Origin: Phycisphaerales bacterium
Lineage (GTDB): Bacteria > Planctomycetota > Phycisphaerae > Phycisphaerales > UBA1924
Direction: 5' to 3'
DNA length: 44,971 nt
Assembly (NCBI GenBank): GCA_029260475.1
Contig: JAJDDE010000209.1
Location: forward strand, 1 to 44,971
In this document: in pieces, positions 1 through 9,200 of the stretch
Layout: each line of letters begins with the position of its first letter
Numbering within the stretch: the stretch's first letter is position 1
The notes under the pieces: model-generated
What the model was told of the DNA's origin: nothing
The model's input: only the letters and a program-made list of their open reading frames with translations
Databases searched by the model: none
Program-made: the position numbers and the translations under genes

Positions 1-1
1 T

Positions 2-505
2 GAGCGCACCGTGGAGGGTGAGCTGATCCCGATGGCCCTCGAGCACGGCATGGGCGTGACCCCCTGGTCGCCGCTGAAGGGCGGCATCCTCTCGGGCAAG
101 TACAAGAAGGGGCAGATGCCCGACGAGGGACGCTACGCCGAGGATTCCAAGCATCTGAACGACACGACGTGGGCAATACTCGATGAGCTTGAGAAGGTGG
201 CGAAGGATCGCGGGTGCAGCGTGCCGCAAGCGGCGCTGGCGTGGGTGCGGCAGAGGCCGGGCGTGGATTCCACGATCATCGGCGCCCGGCGTATGAGCCA
301 CCTCGAGGACAATCTGGGCTCACTGGACTACGAGCTGACGCAGGCTCAGATGAAGTCGCTCGACGAGGCGAGCCAGCCCAAGCTGAACTTCCCGCACGAC
401 TTCCTGGACTTCGTGACCGACGGTGTCCAGAACTCGACGACGGTGAATGGGAAGACCTCGAATGCGTGGGACGCGGGGCCGAAGGATGACGGCGAGCGGT
501 GGTGA
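2..505 (+). CDS. Aldo/keto reductase, C-terminal part (5' end outside window)
   Basis: The reading frame is open from the first bases, so the gene starts upstream of the window. The visible 168 residues are the C-terminal half of an NAD(P)H-dependent aldo/keto reductase. TPWSPLKGGILSGKY is the typical loop after the barrel strand that holds the cofactor, and the later stretch SVPQAALAWVRQRP followed by STIIGARRMSHLEDNL is the NADP-binding end of the (beta/alpha)8 barrel. The catalytic Asp-Tyr-Lys-His residues lie in the missing half. The family reduces aldehydes and ketones in the cytoplasm; the substrate cannot be told. The stop codon at 503-505 lies just before the next gene. Confidence 0.9.
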   Translation, partial: ERTVEGELIPMALEHGMGVTPWSPLKGGILSGKYKKGQMPDEGRYAEDSKHLNDTTWAILDELEKVAKDRGCSVPQAALAWVRQRPGVDSTIIGARRMSHLEDNLGSLDYELTQAQMKSLDEASQPKLNFPHDFLDFVTDGVQNSTTVNGKTSNAWDAGPKDDGERW

Positions 506-507
506 GC

Positions 508-918
508 ATGGTGATCGGGCAGTTTCGAGGCGGTGGACGGGGGATCAATCTCCGCGAGATGTACGAGTTGCTCGCGATGGCACCGGAACTCCCCGTGGCA
601 TCGTTCATCGTCGTGGTTCTGCCGGGCGTGATCCTCACGATGGTCCGCACGAAGAGCCCGCACACGCTCGACTGGGAATTCGCGATCGTGAGCGCCGGAC
701 TCGCATTCATCGCCGGGGGGCTCGCTGGGGCGATCGCGCAGTCGGTGAATCACGGCAAGCCGATCTGGTGGGCGTCGGCGGCGTATCTCATCGCGATGTG
801 CATCGCACTGTTCGTCTGCGGGCATGGCGTCAAGCACGCGCTGTGGATCACCGCGGTCTCGGCGGGTGCCGGCCTCGGTGCGGCGGGGGCCTGGAGGTTC
901 GCGGATACGCTCTTCTGA
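508..918 (+). CDS. Small four-helix membrane protein of unknown function
   Basis: I do not recognise this 136-residue protein. It shows about four hydrophobic segments: VASFIVVVLPGVILTMV, AIVSAGLAFIAGGLAGAIA, AAYLIAMCIALFVCGHG and the C-terminal ALWITAVSAGAGLGAAG, so it is probably an inner-membrane protein. The frame is also open from a GTG at 499 that overlaps the reductase stop; I chose the ATG at 508 because it starts just after that stop. It sits in a same-strand run with the reductase and another small membrane protein, so co-transcription is likely. No conserved motif hints at a role. Confidence 0.65.
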   Translation: MVIGQFRGGGRGINLREMYELLAMAPELPVASFIVVVLPGVILTMVRTKSPHTLDWEFAIVSAGLAFIAGGLAGAIAQSVNHGKPIWWASAAYLIAMCIALFVCGHGVKHALWITAVSAGAGLGAAGAWRFADTLF

Positions 919-967
919 GCAATATCAAGGCGGTTCAAGGGCCGCGAGCCGCCAAGCCGATGACCCG

Positions 968-1366
968 ATGATGCCCGAGTTGTCCGAACTGATGATAGTG
1001 CTCGCCGGTCCGCTGATGATGAGCGTCGTCGCGATGGGTGTGATGGCGTTCTTCGTGAGCCCGGCGCTCGCTTGGCCTATGGCGCTGGGGCTCTCGCGCG
1101 AACGCACATTCGGGCAGCGGTTCTCACGAGCCTTCATCGCGGCCACGATCGGGCTCTTCGGCGCGACGCTCGTCGCGATGATGGACCCGCACTTCGCGTT
1201 CGTCCTGTCTGTCTACGCGCTCATCGTCCTGATGATCCTCCTCTGGAGCGGCGAGAGCGTCTACCGCTCCGTCGTCGGCCTGCTCGCACCCTTCTCGTTC
1301 ATGCTGCTGCTCTACCTCTTGCTCACGCTGGGCGTGGTCGTCGTGCTTGTGTCCACGCGGCTGTAG
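968..1366 (+). CDS. Small membrane protein of unknown function
   Basis: This 132-residue protein is mostly hydrophobic. The segments are roughly residues 7-37 (MIVLAGPLMMSVVAMGVMAF and following), 50-68 (AFIAATIGLFGATLVAM), 73-92 (FAFVLSVYALIVLMILLW) and 98-128 (LLAPFSFMLLLYLLLTLGVV and following). It is probably an integral inner-membrane protein. The frame is open upstream to 824, but that part is not hydrophobic and reads like a shadow of the preceding gene, so the ATG at 968 was chosen. It has no recognisable domain. It lies 49 bp after one small membrane gene and 17 bp before a thioredoxin-like gene, which suggests a shared transcript. Confidence 0.65.
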   Translation: MMPELSELMIVLAGPLMMSVVAMGVMAFFVSPALAWPMALGLSRERTFGQRFSRAFIAATIGLFGATLVAMMDPHFAFVLSVYALIVLMILLWSGESVYRSVVGLLAPFSFMLLLYLLLTLGVVVVLVSTRL

Positions 1367-1383
1367 CGCGCATACCCTCAAGG

Positions 1384-1959
1384 ATGCTCACAGCCCAATT
1401 CCTCGCGTCCGAATTCGACTCCGCCAAGCCCTACGCCGACCACGTCACCATGGGCAACGAGCAGCAGCACGCCGGCTGGGCTCGCATCCACGAGCAGGCG
1501 ACCCTCACGGACGATTGCAAGGCGATGCTCAGCGGCTTCACGCGCCAGATGAAGGTGCTCGTCTCCTCTGGCGTCTGGTGCGGCGATTGCGCACAGCAGG
1601 TGCCCTTCCTCGATGTGATCAGTCGGGCGGCGCCGACAGGGCTCGTTGATGCGCGGTATGCCGATCGCGACCAGCACGCGGAACTGGCGGAGCACCTGAA
1701 GATCTGCGGCGGCCTGCGCGTGCCGGTGGCGGTCTTCATGGCGGAGGACTTTGAGTTCGTCAGCCTCTTCGGTGACCGCACGCTCACGCGCTACCGCGCG
1801 ATGGCGGAGCGGTCGCTGGGGGCGGCGTGCATGGTGCCCGGGGCACCGCTGCCGGACGACGAGGTGAACGGCACGCTCAAGGACTGGGTCAACGAGGTGG
1901 AGCGGGTCCACATCCTGCTGCGATTGTCGGCCCGACTGCGTCAGAAGCACGGGGACTGA
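1384..1959 (+). CDS. Thioredoxin-like protein
   Basis: A 191-residue thioredoxin-fold protein with the redox motif WCGDC (Cys66 and Cys69) after a hydrophobic strand (KVLVSSGVW), and RVPVAVFM near residue 117, where the cis-proline loop faces the active site. There is no signal peptide, so it probably works in the cytoplasm as a disulfide reductase. The start at 1384 follows a weak purine stretch (AAGG). The N-terminal 50 residues (ASEFDSAKPYADHV region) are longer than in plain thioredoxin and resemble the family of thioredoxin-like proteins with a helical N-terminal extension. The partner is unknown; the neighbours give no pathway. Confidence 0.85.
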   Translation: MLTAQFLASEFDSAKPYADHVTMGNEQQHAGWARIHEQATLTDDCKAMLSGFTRQMKVLVSSGVWCGDCAQQVPFLDVISRAAPTGLVDARYADRDQHAELAEHLKICGGLRVPVAVFMAEDFEFVSLFGDRTLTRYRAMAERSLGAACMVPGAPLPDDEVNGTLKDWVNEVERVHILLRLSARLRQKHGD

Positions 1960-1999
1960 GCCCCGGTCTTTCGCCGCGCCGGCGCGGTATTCTGAGGGC

Positions 2000-2437
2000 G
2001 TGATGCATCTCACACAGACCGAGCGGGACCGCTTCGACGCGATGGTCGAAGAAGCGATCGCGCTGTTGCCCGACGAGATCCGTGTGCTGCTCGACGAGGT
2101 GCCTGTGGTCGTGGAGGATGCGCCCTCCCGCGAGCTGTGCGAGACGTTGCTGCGTGAGTGGGGGGTCCAGGACGATCCGGAGGAGACGCCCGAGCGTCTG
2201 ATGGACGAACTGTGCGGCCTGCACGACGCGACGCCCTTCACCGAGGAGACCGTCGAAGAGCCGACCCGCGGCACGGGGCACATCATGCTCTTCCGACGCG
2301 GGATCCTGAACGAGGCCGGCGGCTGGAGCGCGGGCGAGGAGATCGTCTTCGAGGAGATCGGCGTCACGCTCCTCCACGAGATCGGGCACCAGTTCGGGCT
2401 CGAGGAAGACGACCTGGACAGGCTGGGCTACGCGTAG
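2000..2437 (+). CDS. Zincin-like metallopeptidase family protein (MMP-type, DUF1025-like)
   Basis: A 145-residue protein whose C-terminus carries HEIGH (residues 126-130) in the context TLLHEIGHQFGLEEDDLDRLGY, the hallmark of the small bacterial zincin-like metallopeptidase family (Pfam PF06262 type). The preceding stretch GHIMLFRRGIL and the acidic N-terminal half also match that family. The two histidines would bind zinc and the glutamate would activate water; the glycine-rich tail with Asp residues could supply the third ligand. It has no signal peptide. Starts at GTG 2000 and ATG 2003 are both possible. Substrates of this family are not established. Confidence 0.85.
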   Translation: MMHLTQTERDRFDAMVEEAIALLPDEIRVLLDEVPVVVEDAPSRELCETLLREWGVQDDPEETPERLMDELCGLHDATPFTEETVEEPTRGTGHIMLFRRGILNEAGGWSAGEEIVFEEIGVTLLHEIGHQFGLEEDDLDRLGYA

Positions 2438-2511
2438 GCGAAGAAGAATCGAACGTTGATCAGAACACCAACGGTGCGGGCGATGGTCCGCCCAAACCAA
2501 GGAGAGCCGGG

Positions 2512-4305
2512 ATGCTGAAGCGACTGATGACGGGCGTGCTGATCGGGCTCGCGGGGATAGCGAGCGTGGCGCAGGCCGACGTCGCGTACATGGAGCTCGA
2601 CGGCCCGATCATCGAGCGCGACCCCGCGGGCTCGGGGCTCTTCGCGGACCCGGACCAGCGCACGCTGCGGCAGTTCATCCAGAGCATCGGGGCGATGGAG
2701 GGGCGGGCCGACATCGACGCGCTCGTGCTGCGCATCAAGGGCGGGTTCGCGATGGGCGGCACGCAGGTGGACGAGGTCGGCGTAGCGCTGGAGTCGCTGA
2801 GCGACTCGGGCACGCCTGTCCACATCTTCGCGGAGAACTACGGGCCGCTGGAGGTGCTGCTCGCGAGCTACTGCGACGAGGTGCTCATGCAGCGTGGCGG
2901 CGGTTTCAGCTCTCCTCGCATCTACATGGAGGAGATGTTCCTCGCCAGCGCGATGCGCAAGGTGGGCCTCGAACCGAGCTTCGTGCAGGTGGGCAAGTAC
3001 AAGGGCGCCGAGGAGATGATGGCGAATTCCGAGCCCTCCGAGGCGTGGGAGCAGAACATCTCGGGGCTGCTCGATGCGATGTACGCGAACCTCACGCGGC
3101 GCATCGGCGATGGCTTCGATCTCAAGCCCGGGCAGGTCGAGAACGCGTTGAAGGAGACCTTCTGGGCCGACGGCGAGCATGCGAGCGGGGCGGGCCTGCT
3201 CGACGCGGAGATCGACTTCCTCGATCTGCGCGAGCACCTGGAAGATCACTACGGCGAGGGCTTCGGGTACGAGCGAGACGTCTGGGCGAGCCGCGGGATC
3301 GAGCGGCCGGACTTCGAGAGCATGGGCCCGCTGCAGGCGATCACCACGCTGCTGAGCATGCTGTCCTCCGAGTCCGCGCAGCGCAAGACCTCGCGCGACA
3401 CGGTGGCGCTGCTGTACGTGGACGGCGCGATCGTGGACGGCGAGTCGTCCAGCGGCGGCCTCTTCGGGGGCGCATCGGTCGGCAGCGTGACACTGCGCAA
3501 GGCGCTCGCGCAGATCGAGAAGGACGACAACGTGAAGGGCGTGGTGATCCGCATCGACTCGCCCGGCGGGTCGGCGATCGCCTCAGAGATCATCTGGCAG
3601 GGCGTTCGCCGCGTCGCGGAGGCGGGCAAGCCGGTGTGGGTCTCCGTCGGGTCGATGGCCGCCTCGGGTGGGTACTACATCGCGGTCGCGGGCGAGAAGG
3701 TGTATGTCACCGAGGGCTCGGTCGTCGGGTCTATCGGTGTCGTCGGCGGCAAGGTGGCGATGGGCGGTCTGTACGAGAAGCTGGGCATCAACGTCGTCGC
3801 CCGCTCGCGCGGCCCGCGCGCGGACCTCTTCTCGAGTCTCGAGCCGTGGGAGGGCGAGCAGCGTGCGTTCATCAAGCGGATGATGACGGAGACGTACAAC
3901 AAGTTCGTGGGGCGCGTGGAGGCGGGGCGCGAGGGCATCGATATCTCACGGACCGCGGAGGGCCGGCTCTTCCTGGGCGCGGGCGCGGTAGAGATGGGCA
4001 TGGCCGATGCGTTGGGCGGAGTGGACGTGGCGCTGGGCGACATGGCCCGCGGGCTCGGTCTGCGCGAGGGCGCCTACGACGTCTTCGAGTACCCCGAGCC
4101 GCTGAGCTTCGAGGAGATGCTGCAGAGCGCGATCCCCTTCGCGAGCGCGCCACCGGTGGGTGCTACCAGCGAGATCGCCGGCCTCATGCGCGAAGTGCTG
4201 GGCGAACGCGCGTGGCACAAGGTCGGCACCGCGGCCCGCGCGGTGATGGAGCTGCGCGACGAGCCGGTGGTGCTGACGATGCCGCGGGTGCTGATCGAGC
4301 GGTGA
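2512..4305 (+). CDS. sppA: Signal peptide peptidase SppA, 67K (duplicated) type
   Basis: A 597-residue serine protease that degrades cleaved signal peptides at the membrane. Residues 1-22 (MLKRLMTGVLIGLAGIASV then AQA) form a signal peptide or anchor. As in E. coli SppA there are two tandem crotonase-like S49 domains: the first holds the catalytic lysine in GKYKGAEE, the second the nucleophile serine in SMAASGGYY, preceded by IDSPGGSA. Length and order match the long Gram-negative form rather than the short Bacillus form. The ATG at 2512 has a good ribosome site (AAGGAG 8 bases upstream); the open frame further upstream to 2158 overlaps the metallopeptidase and is not coding. Confidence 0.95.
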   Translation: MLKRLMTGVLIGLAGIASVAQADVAYMELDGPIIERDPAGSGLFADPDQRTLRQFIQSIGAMEGRADIDALVLRIKGGFAMGGTQVDEVGVALESLSDSGTPVHIFAENYGPLEVLLASYCDEVLMQRGGGFSSPRIYMEEMFLASAMRKVGLEPSFVQVGKYKGAEEMMANSEPSEAWEQNISGLLDAMYANLTRRIGDGFDLKPGQVENALKETFWADGEHASGAGLLDAEIDFLDLREHLEDHYGEGFGYERDVWASRGIERPDFESMGPLQAITTLLSMLSSESAQRKTSRDTVALLYVDGAIVDGESSSGGLFGGASVGSVTLRKALAQIEKDDNVKGVVIRIDSPGGSAIASEIIWQGVRRVAEAGKPVWVSVGSMAASGGYYIAVAGEKVYVTEGSVVGSIGVVGGKVAMGGLYEKLGINVVARSRGPRADLFSSLEPWEGEQRAFIKRMMTETYNKFVGRVEAGREGIDISRTAEGRLFLGAGAVEMGMADALGGVDVALGDMARGLGLREGAYDVFEYPEPLSFEEMLQSAIPFASAPPVGATSEIAGLMREVLGERAWHKVGTAARAVMELRDEPVVLTMPRVLIER

Positions 4306-4372
4306 GAGGGATCGGCTAATGGTGCCGTGCTTGTCATCCTTCTCTCGCAGAACGGGATCGGAAGGCGCAAGC

Positions 4373-5452
4373 TCAGGCGTCGTGTTCCGGTTCGAAACGG
4401 AACTCGTAGGCCAGCGGTCGGAGTGCCGCGCTGCTCGGCTCGAAGGGGTGGATGCAGCGTGTCTCCCCTCCCGAGCACGTTGGCTCATCGGATCGCGTCA
4501 ACTCGATCTCTTTGACAACAACGAGCGCGTATTCATCGGGAGCCGCCTGTGCTGATTCGACCTCTCGTCTCGTCACAAGAACTCGCTCGCCCCTTCCGGT
4601 AGTCCCCTTCACCTCGACCTTGATCGTGCGCCCATTCGCTCTAAACACCAAGTCATACGGCTTCGACTTGTACGCCCAGCGATCGAGTAGTTCCCAGCCG
4701 TCGCGCTCTAGATATGCGATCGCTTCGCGCATCGCGTGGTGTTCGATCGCTCGGCGTTCGTCGGCGTTGGCGCAGAAGCCCTGGCCGCCTTGCCTACCGT
4801 CGATCCCATCATTGAGATCCTCAAGAACCGCGGATTCGGGATGCTCAAGGAGGTTGTCGCCCTCATATTGATCGATCCACGCGAGTGTTTCGTCCCACCA
4901 CTTGGGCGGATCCGGCTGGCCCGAATCCGAGTGCAGATAGCGGAGGTTCGCCTGCCCGAAGCGCCCTTCGCCGCGTGTAGGGACGCGCATAGTGCGGCAA
5001 TTGGCCGGCAGGAGCACGGCATCCTCAACGCGGCACATCGTCTGCCATATGCCATGATCGCTTGACGGTGCGGGTTGCTCTTGGGCGTGCACAAGTGCGT
5101 TACGGTACCACCCGATCACCCGTTGCCCGCCTTGGTCCGGTGCGGTGGAGGTCCACACCACGAGATCGACACGGCGCGGGTCTGCGTCGGAGGAAGGATC
5201 GACTCTATGTAGGTTGATCCGATTGCTTGGGAGCGAACTCACGAATCCGTAGAGGTGCCCTTCGTGCGGAAGGAATGAGGTGACCTCAGCGCCCACGTAT
5301 TCTTCGTTGTACTTACCGCCACCGATTGGCTCTTCGGTCCCGTCGTAGAGTTTGGTCCAGCCGACTCGATACAGCACCGCCCGGAGTGGTGTGCGTTCCA
5401 TGATTGTGCTCCCAAACCGCATCTGAGATGCGGATCGCATGATATCGGGCAT
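4373..5452 (-). CDS. DUF3883-domain protein with PD-(D/E)XK-like nuclease signature
   Basis: A 359-residue protein. Residues about 235-330 match the DUF3883 family: RRAIEHHAMREAIAYL, then GWELLDRW, YDLVF with Asp267, VEVKGT with Glu280 and Lys282, and TRREVESAQ; the D...ExK arrangement is that of PD-(D/E)XK nucleases. The N-terminal half holds a second module (LVVWTSTAPD, then QRVIGWYRNALV) whose fold I cannot name. Proteins with DUF3883 are frequent in restriction and defence loci, so a DNA-targeting role is inferred. It lies alone, 11 bp downstream of yebC on the same strand and facing sppA. Starts at 5452 (with CAGGA upstream) and 5401 are both possible. Confidence 0.75.
   Translation of the reverse strand: MPDIMRSASQMRFGSTIMERTPLRAVLYRVGWTKLYDGTEEPIGGGKYNEEYVGAEVTSFLPHEGHLYGFVSSLPSNRINLHRVDPSSDADPRRVDLVVWTSTAPDQGGQRVIGWYRNALVHAQEQPAPSSDHGIWQTMCRVEDAVLLPANCRTMRVPTRGEGRFGQANLRYLHSDSGQPDPPKWWDETLAWIDQYEGDNLLEHPESAVLEDLNDGIDGRQGGQGFCANADERRAIEHHAMREAIAYLERDGWELLDRWAYKSKPYDLVFRANGRTIKVEVKGTTGRGERVLVTRREVESAQAAPDEYALVVVKEIELTRSDEPTCSGGETRCIHPFEPSSAALRPLAYEFRFEPEHDA
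5417..5433. repeat. 17-bp perfect palindrome at the start of the DUF3883 gene
   Basis: Two 8-base arms (CCGCATCT and its exact complement) are separated by one base. The site lies between the two candidate start codons of the DUF3883 gene (5452 and 5401). If translation starts at 5401 it would sit in the leader, where a dimeric repressor could bind; if it starts at 5452 the palindrome is inside the coding region and may be chance. Confidence 0.4.
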
Positions 5453-5463
5453 CGACGGTCCTG

Positions 5464-6216
5464 TCAGCCCTCCACCGCCTCGAGGTCTTCCTCGCTTGCA
5501 CTCATGTTGGTGTACACCTTCTGCACGTCGTCGTGGTCCTCGAGCCCATCCACGAGGCGGAGCACCTTGCCGACGTCTTTGCCCGTAACCTCCGCCTCGT
5601 TCCCGGGAACCATCGTCAGTTCCGCGTCTGCGAGTTCGATGCCCGCGTCCTCGAGCGCCTGCTTGACGGTGAGGTAGGCGTCGGGGGCGGTGGTGATGGT
5701 GAAGCCGCCCTCTTCTTCGGCGACGTCCTCGGCGCCCGCCTCGAGCGCGATCTCCATGAGCTTGTCCTCGGAGGCCTCACCCTCCTCGATCGAGATCACG
5801 CCCTTCATCTCGAACATGAACGCGACGGAGTTCGCGTTGCCCATGTTCCCGCCCGCCTTGGAGAAGATCATGCGCACGTCGCCCGCGGTGCGGTTGCGGT
5901 TGTCGGTGAGGCAGTCCACGATGATCGCGACGCCAGCGGCGGCGTAGCCCTCGTAGCGGACCTCTTCCCAGTTGTCGCCGCTCTCGGTCAGCCCCGCACC
6001 CTTCTCGATGGCGCGCTTGATGTTGTCCTTGGGCATGTTCGCGGACTTGGCCTCGTCGATCGCGTAGCGCAGCGAGAGGTTGGTATCGGGATCGGGCCCG
6101 CCGTCTTTGGCGGCGACCATGATCGCCTTGGAGCATTTGCTCCAGACCTTGCCGCGCTTCGCGTCTTCGCGGCCCTTCTTGTGCCTGATGTTCGCCCATT
6201 TGCTGTGCCCAGCCAT
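5464..6216 (-). CDS. yebC: YebC/PmpR family protein
   Basis: A 250-residue member of the YebC/PmpR family, described as transcriptional regulators and, for YebC-type members, as translation factors that help ribosomes at proline stretches. The N-terminus MAGHSKWANIRHKKG and the stretch NMPKDNIKRAIEKG are diagnostic, as is NRNRTAGDVR in the middle. The length is normal. The start at 6216 has GAGGAG about 10 bases upstream. The frame runs on upstream only because the region overlaps the end of the next gene. It lies 74 bp downstream of the TPR gene of the nusA operon and could be its last member or have its own promoter. Confidence 0.95.
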   Translation of the reverse strand: MAGHSKWANIRHKKGREDAKRGKVWSKCSKAIMVAAKDGGPDPDTNLSLRYAIDEAKSANMPKDNIKRAIEKGAGLTESGDNWEEVRYEGYAAAGVAIIVDCLTDNRNRTAGDVRMIFSKAGGNMGNANSVAFMFEMKGVISIEEGEASEDKLMEIALEAGAEDVAEEEGGFTITTAPDAYLTVKQALEDAGIELADAELTMVPGNEAEVTGKDVGKVLRLVDGLEDHDDVQKVYTNMSASEEDLEAVEG

Positions 6217-6290
6217 GGTGGCGGCTCCTCGCTGCTCGTGATCGTGTGTGTGTATGTCGCTTCCGGCGGGGAAGCGGGAGGGGATGGTAT

Positions 6291-9200
6291 TCAGGGACCG
6301 GCGGCCTCGCCCGGGTCCTGCTCGCCCGGTATGGGCGGCGTGAAGCCGGGGCCGTGGGGCGGGGCGATGGGGGGCTCGTCGCCCACGCCGGCGGCGTCGA
6401 TCTTGGCCCGCAGCGCGTCTCGGAGATCGATGTACTCGCGGGTCGATCGCGGGAACTCGTCTCGCGCTTGCCCCGGGGCAACGCCCTGTTGCTGCAGGAG
6501 CCGCTCGGTGAGCGGGAGCGCTCTCGCCCACGCATCGAGCGCTTCCTCGCCTCGCCCGGCGGCCCAGAGGGCATCGCCCAGGTGATCGCCGATCACCGGC
6601 GCGCTCGTCGTAGCTCCCGCGGCGGAGGCGAAGCGGTACGCCTCCCGGAGCAGATCGATCGCGCCCCGCTGCTGCTGTGCGTCTTCGAGCACGCCCAGCT
6701 TGTAGAGGACCCACGCGTGGGAATCGATGAACGAGTGGTTGGTGGGCGTCTGCTTGTACGCGAGGAGCGTCATCGCGCGGGCCTCGTCGAGACGCTCGCC
6801 TCGCTCGGCGTAGCGGTAGCCCAGATCGTTGTTGATCGAGGCGCTCTTCGGGCTGATCCGCAGGCCCAATCGAGACAGCGCGTCGGCGCGAGCGACGTCT
6901 TGTGGTACGTCTTTGTCGTTGAAGGCGTAGGAGAGCGCGTGCGCCTCGAGCGCAACGATCTCGATGTCCACGTTGTTGCGCACGTCCTCGTTGACCAGGA
7001 AGTTCGAGGTGAGCTTGGCGTAGAGCGCGGGCATCGGGTCTTGGAGGTTGAGGAGGGTGTCCACGATGTCGCGCCCGTGCTCGCCGGGCGACAGCTCGAG
7101 CCCCGGGCGTGCGAGGCCGGAGATGAGATCGAGGGAGCGCCCCATTGCGGTGGCGCTCATGCGCGCCTCGGGGGTGTCGTAGCCGGGAGGCGACACGCTG
7201 TTGGACTCGACCACGGCGCGAGCGGCGAGGTTCATCGAGGCGTCGTAACGCTCCATGCGTACCGCCTGGGCCCGCTCCGAATCGCGTTCCTCGCGGTTGA
7301 CGATGTCCGCGACGGTTTGGGCGTCGCTGAAGAGTTCGGTGGCGCCGATGAGCGCGAGTTCTGGCGCGCGCTCGGTGTGCCGGGCCATCGCGCGACGCGT
7401 CGCATCCAGCACCGCGTTGATGTCCGGGTGGGCCGAGGCGAGCGCGCGGATCGCGAGCTCGTCGGCCTCGAAGGGCGTCGTTGGGATGCCCGCGTGCAGG
7501 CGGATGATTACCGGAGTGACGTCCGCCTCGCCCGGGCGGCGGGAGGCCGCCTCGCGGAAGAGCCTGCGGAAGAGCTCGACGGACCAAGGGCCGAGGTCAA
7601 CGCCCGTCCGCTCCGCGTGCGGCAGCAGCAGATCGAGTTCTTTGGAGAGATCGTCGGGGTCGCCCAAGCGCGCGAGGATGAGCGCCCGGTCCTTCAGGCG
7701 ATCGATGGAGTCCGGGAAGCGGCGCAGGCGGCGCAGCGCGAGCGTCTCAACCTGCTCGGGTGAGCGGGCGTGCTCCGCGTAGACGCGTTCGAGTTCTGTT
7801 GCGATGAGCAGGTCGCCCGGGTTGTCGTCGTACCAGAATTCGAGCGTGGAGATCGCACGCCGCAGGCGGTTGCGCTGGATGTGGACCTCCGCGAGCAGCG
7901 CCCGGAGGTGCGAGAGCGCGGGTCGGTGCTCGAGACGCGCCTCGAGCCACGCCTCGGCGCGGGCCGATCGATCGGTCTCCAGCCACAGATCGACGAGTGC
8001 GCGTACAGGCAGCGGATCGTCCAGGCGCTCCTGAGCGAGATCCATGAGCAGGCCCTCGGCGATGTCGGCGTAGCCGCGGCGCAGCGCCTCCGAGGCGCGC
8101 AGCACGCCCGCGTCGTGCGGTTCGTCCGCCAGGGCGAGCAGGCGAGAGGAGGCCATGGCGTACAGCTCGACGCTCGGCTCGGGGCCCTTGGGGGCGTGCA
8201 GCATGACCAGCGCGCGGAGCGGTTCGCTCGCCTCGGGGACGGCGCGGTGCGTGCGCATGAGCAGCGTTGAGGCGACGCGGAGATCGCCCGCGTCCTGCGC
8301 GATGCGGGCCGCGAGCATCGATCGACGCACGAAGACGGGCTCTTGCGTCTCGTCGGTGTTCTGCAACGCCATCAACGCGCGCTCCGCGGCCCTCTCGTAG
8401 TCCGCGCCCGCCCAGAGGAGCAGCGCGCCGAGTTCGAGACGCTGCGCCGTGTCGGTCTCGAGGGAACCGCCGACGGAGCGGAGCAGCGCGTAGTCGCCGA
8501 TGAGATGGAGCGTCCTGGCGCGTGCCGCGAGGAGCGCGGGGTGGGCGGGGTCCTCGACGAGGCGCGAACGGACGAGCCCGTCGCCCTTGCGTGCCCGCCC
8601 GAGTTCGCAGTAGAGGTACGCGCGGATGGCGACGGCCTCGGGGCCCGGCTCGAGCGCCTCGGTCTGCTCGAGCAGCGCATCGGTGTCGGTGGTGTTCCGC
8701 AGCATCTCGGTGACGAGCGTGTCGAGAGCGAGCGGGTCCTGGCGCACACCCTCGAGCGCGGCTTCGAGCGAGAGGCCCAGGGCCTCGCGCTGGGCGGCGC
8801 GGGTGGGCTCGCCGAGAAGCGCCGGCACACCGGCGTGCTGCGCGTAGGAGGCGGCCGCCTCGAAGACGGTGCTGGCGTCGTCCGGTCGCCCCGCCTCTTC
8901 GAGCAGGTGCGCGAGCGTGCGGAGCATCAGCGCCCGCGCGCGATCTGTGATCGCGGTTCGGTTGTCATCGAGCGTGCCCGCGAGGACCCAGAGGTCATCG
9001 GGCGTCCCCGGCGCTCCGTGGGCGAGCAGCAGCGCGAGGCTGTTGCGGTTGTCGGTATCCAGAGGATCGAGCAGCAGCGCGCGCCTGAGCAGCATCGCCC
9101 CACGGAACCGGTCGTTCTCCGCGTGGGCGATCTCGGCGCCGAGTGAGAAGAGCTGCGGGTGCCCGTTCTCGAGAAGAGCCGATGCGACGCGGAGCTCGTC

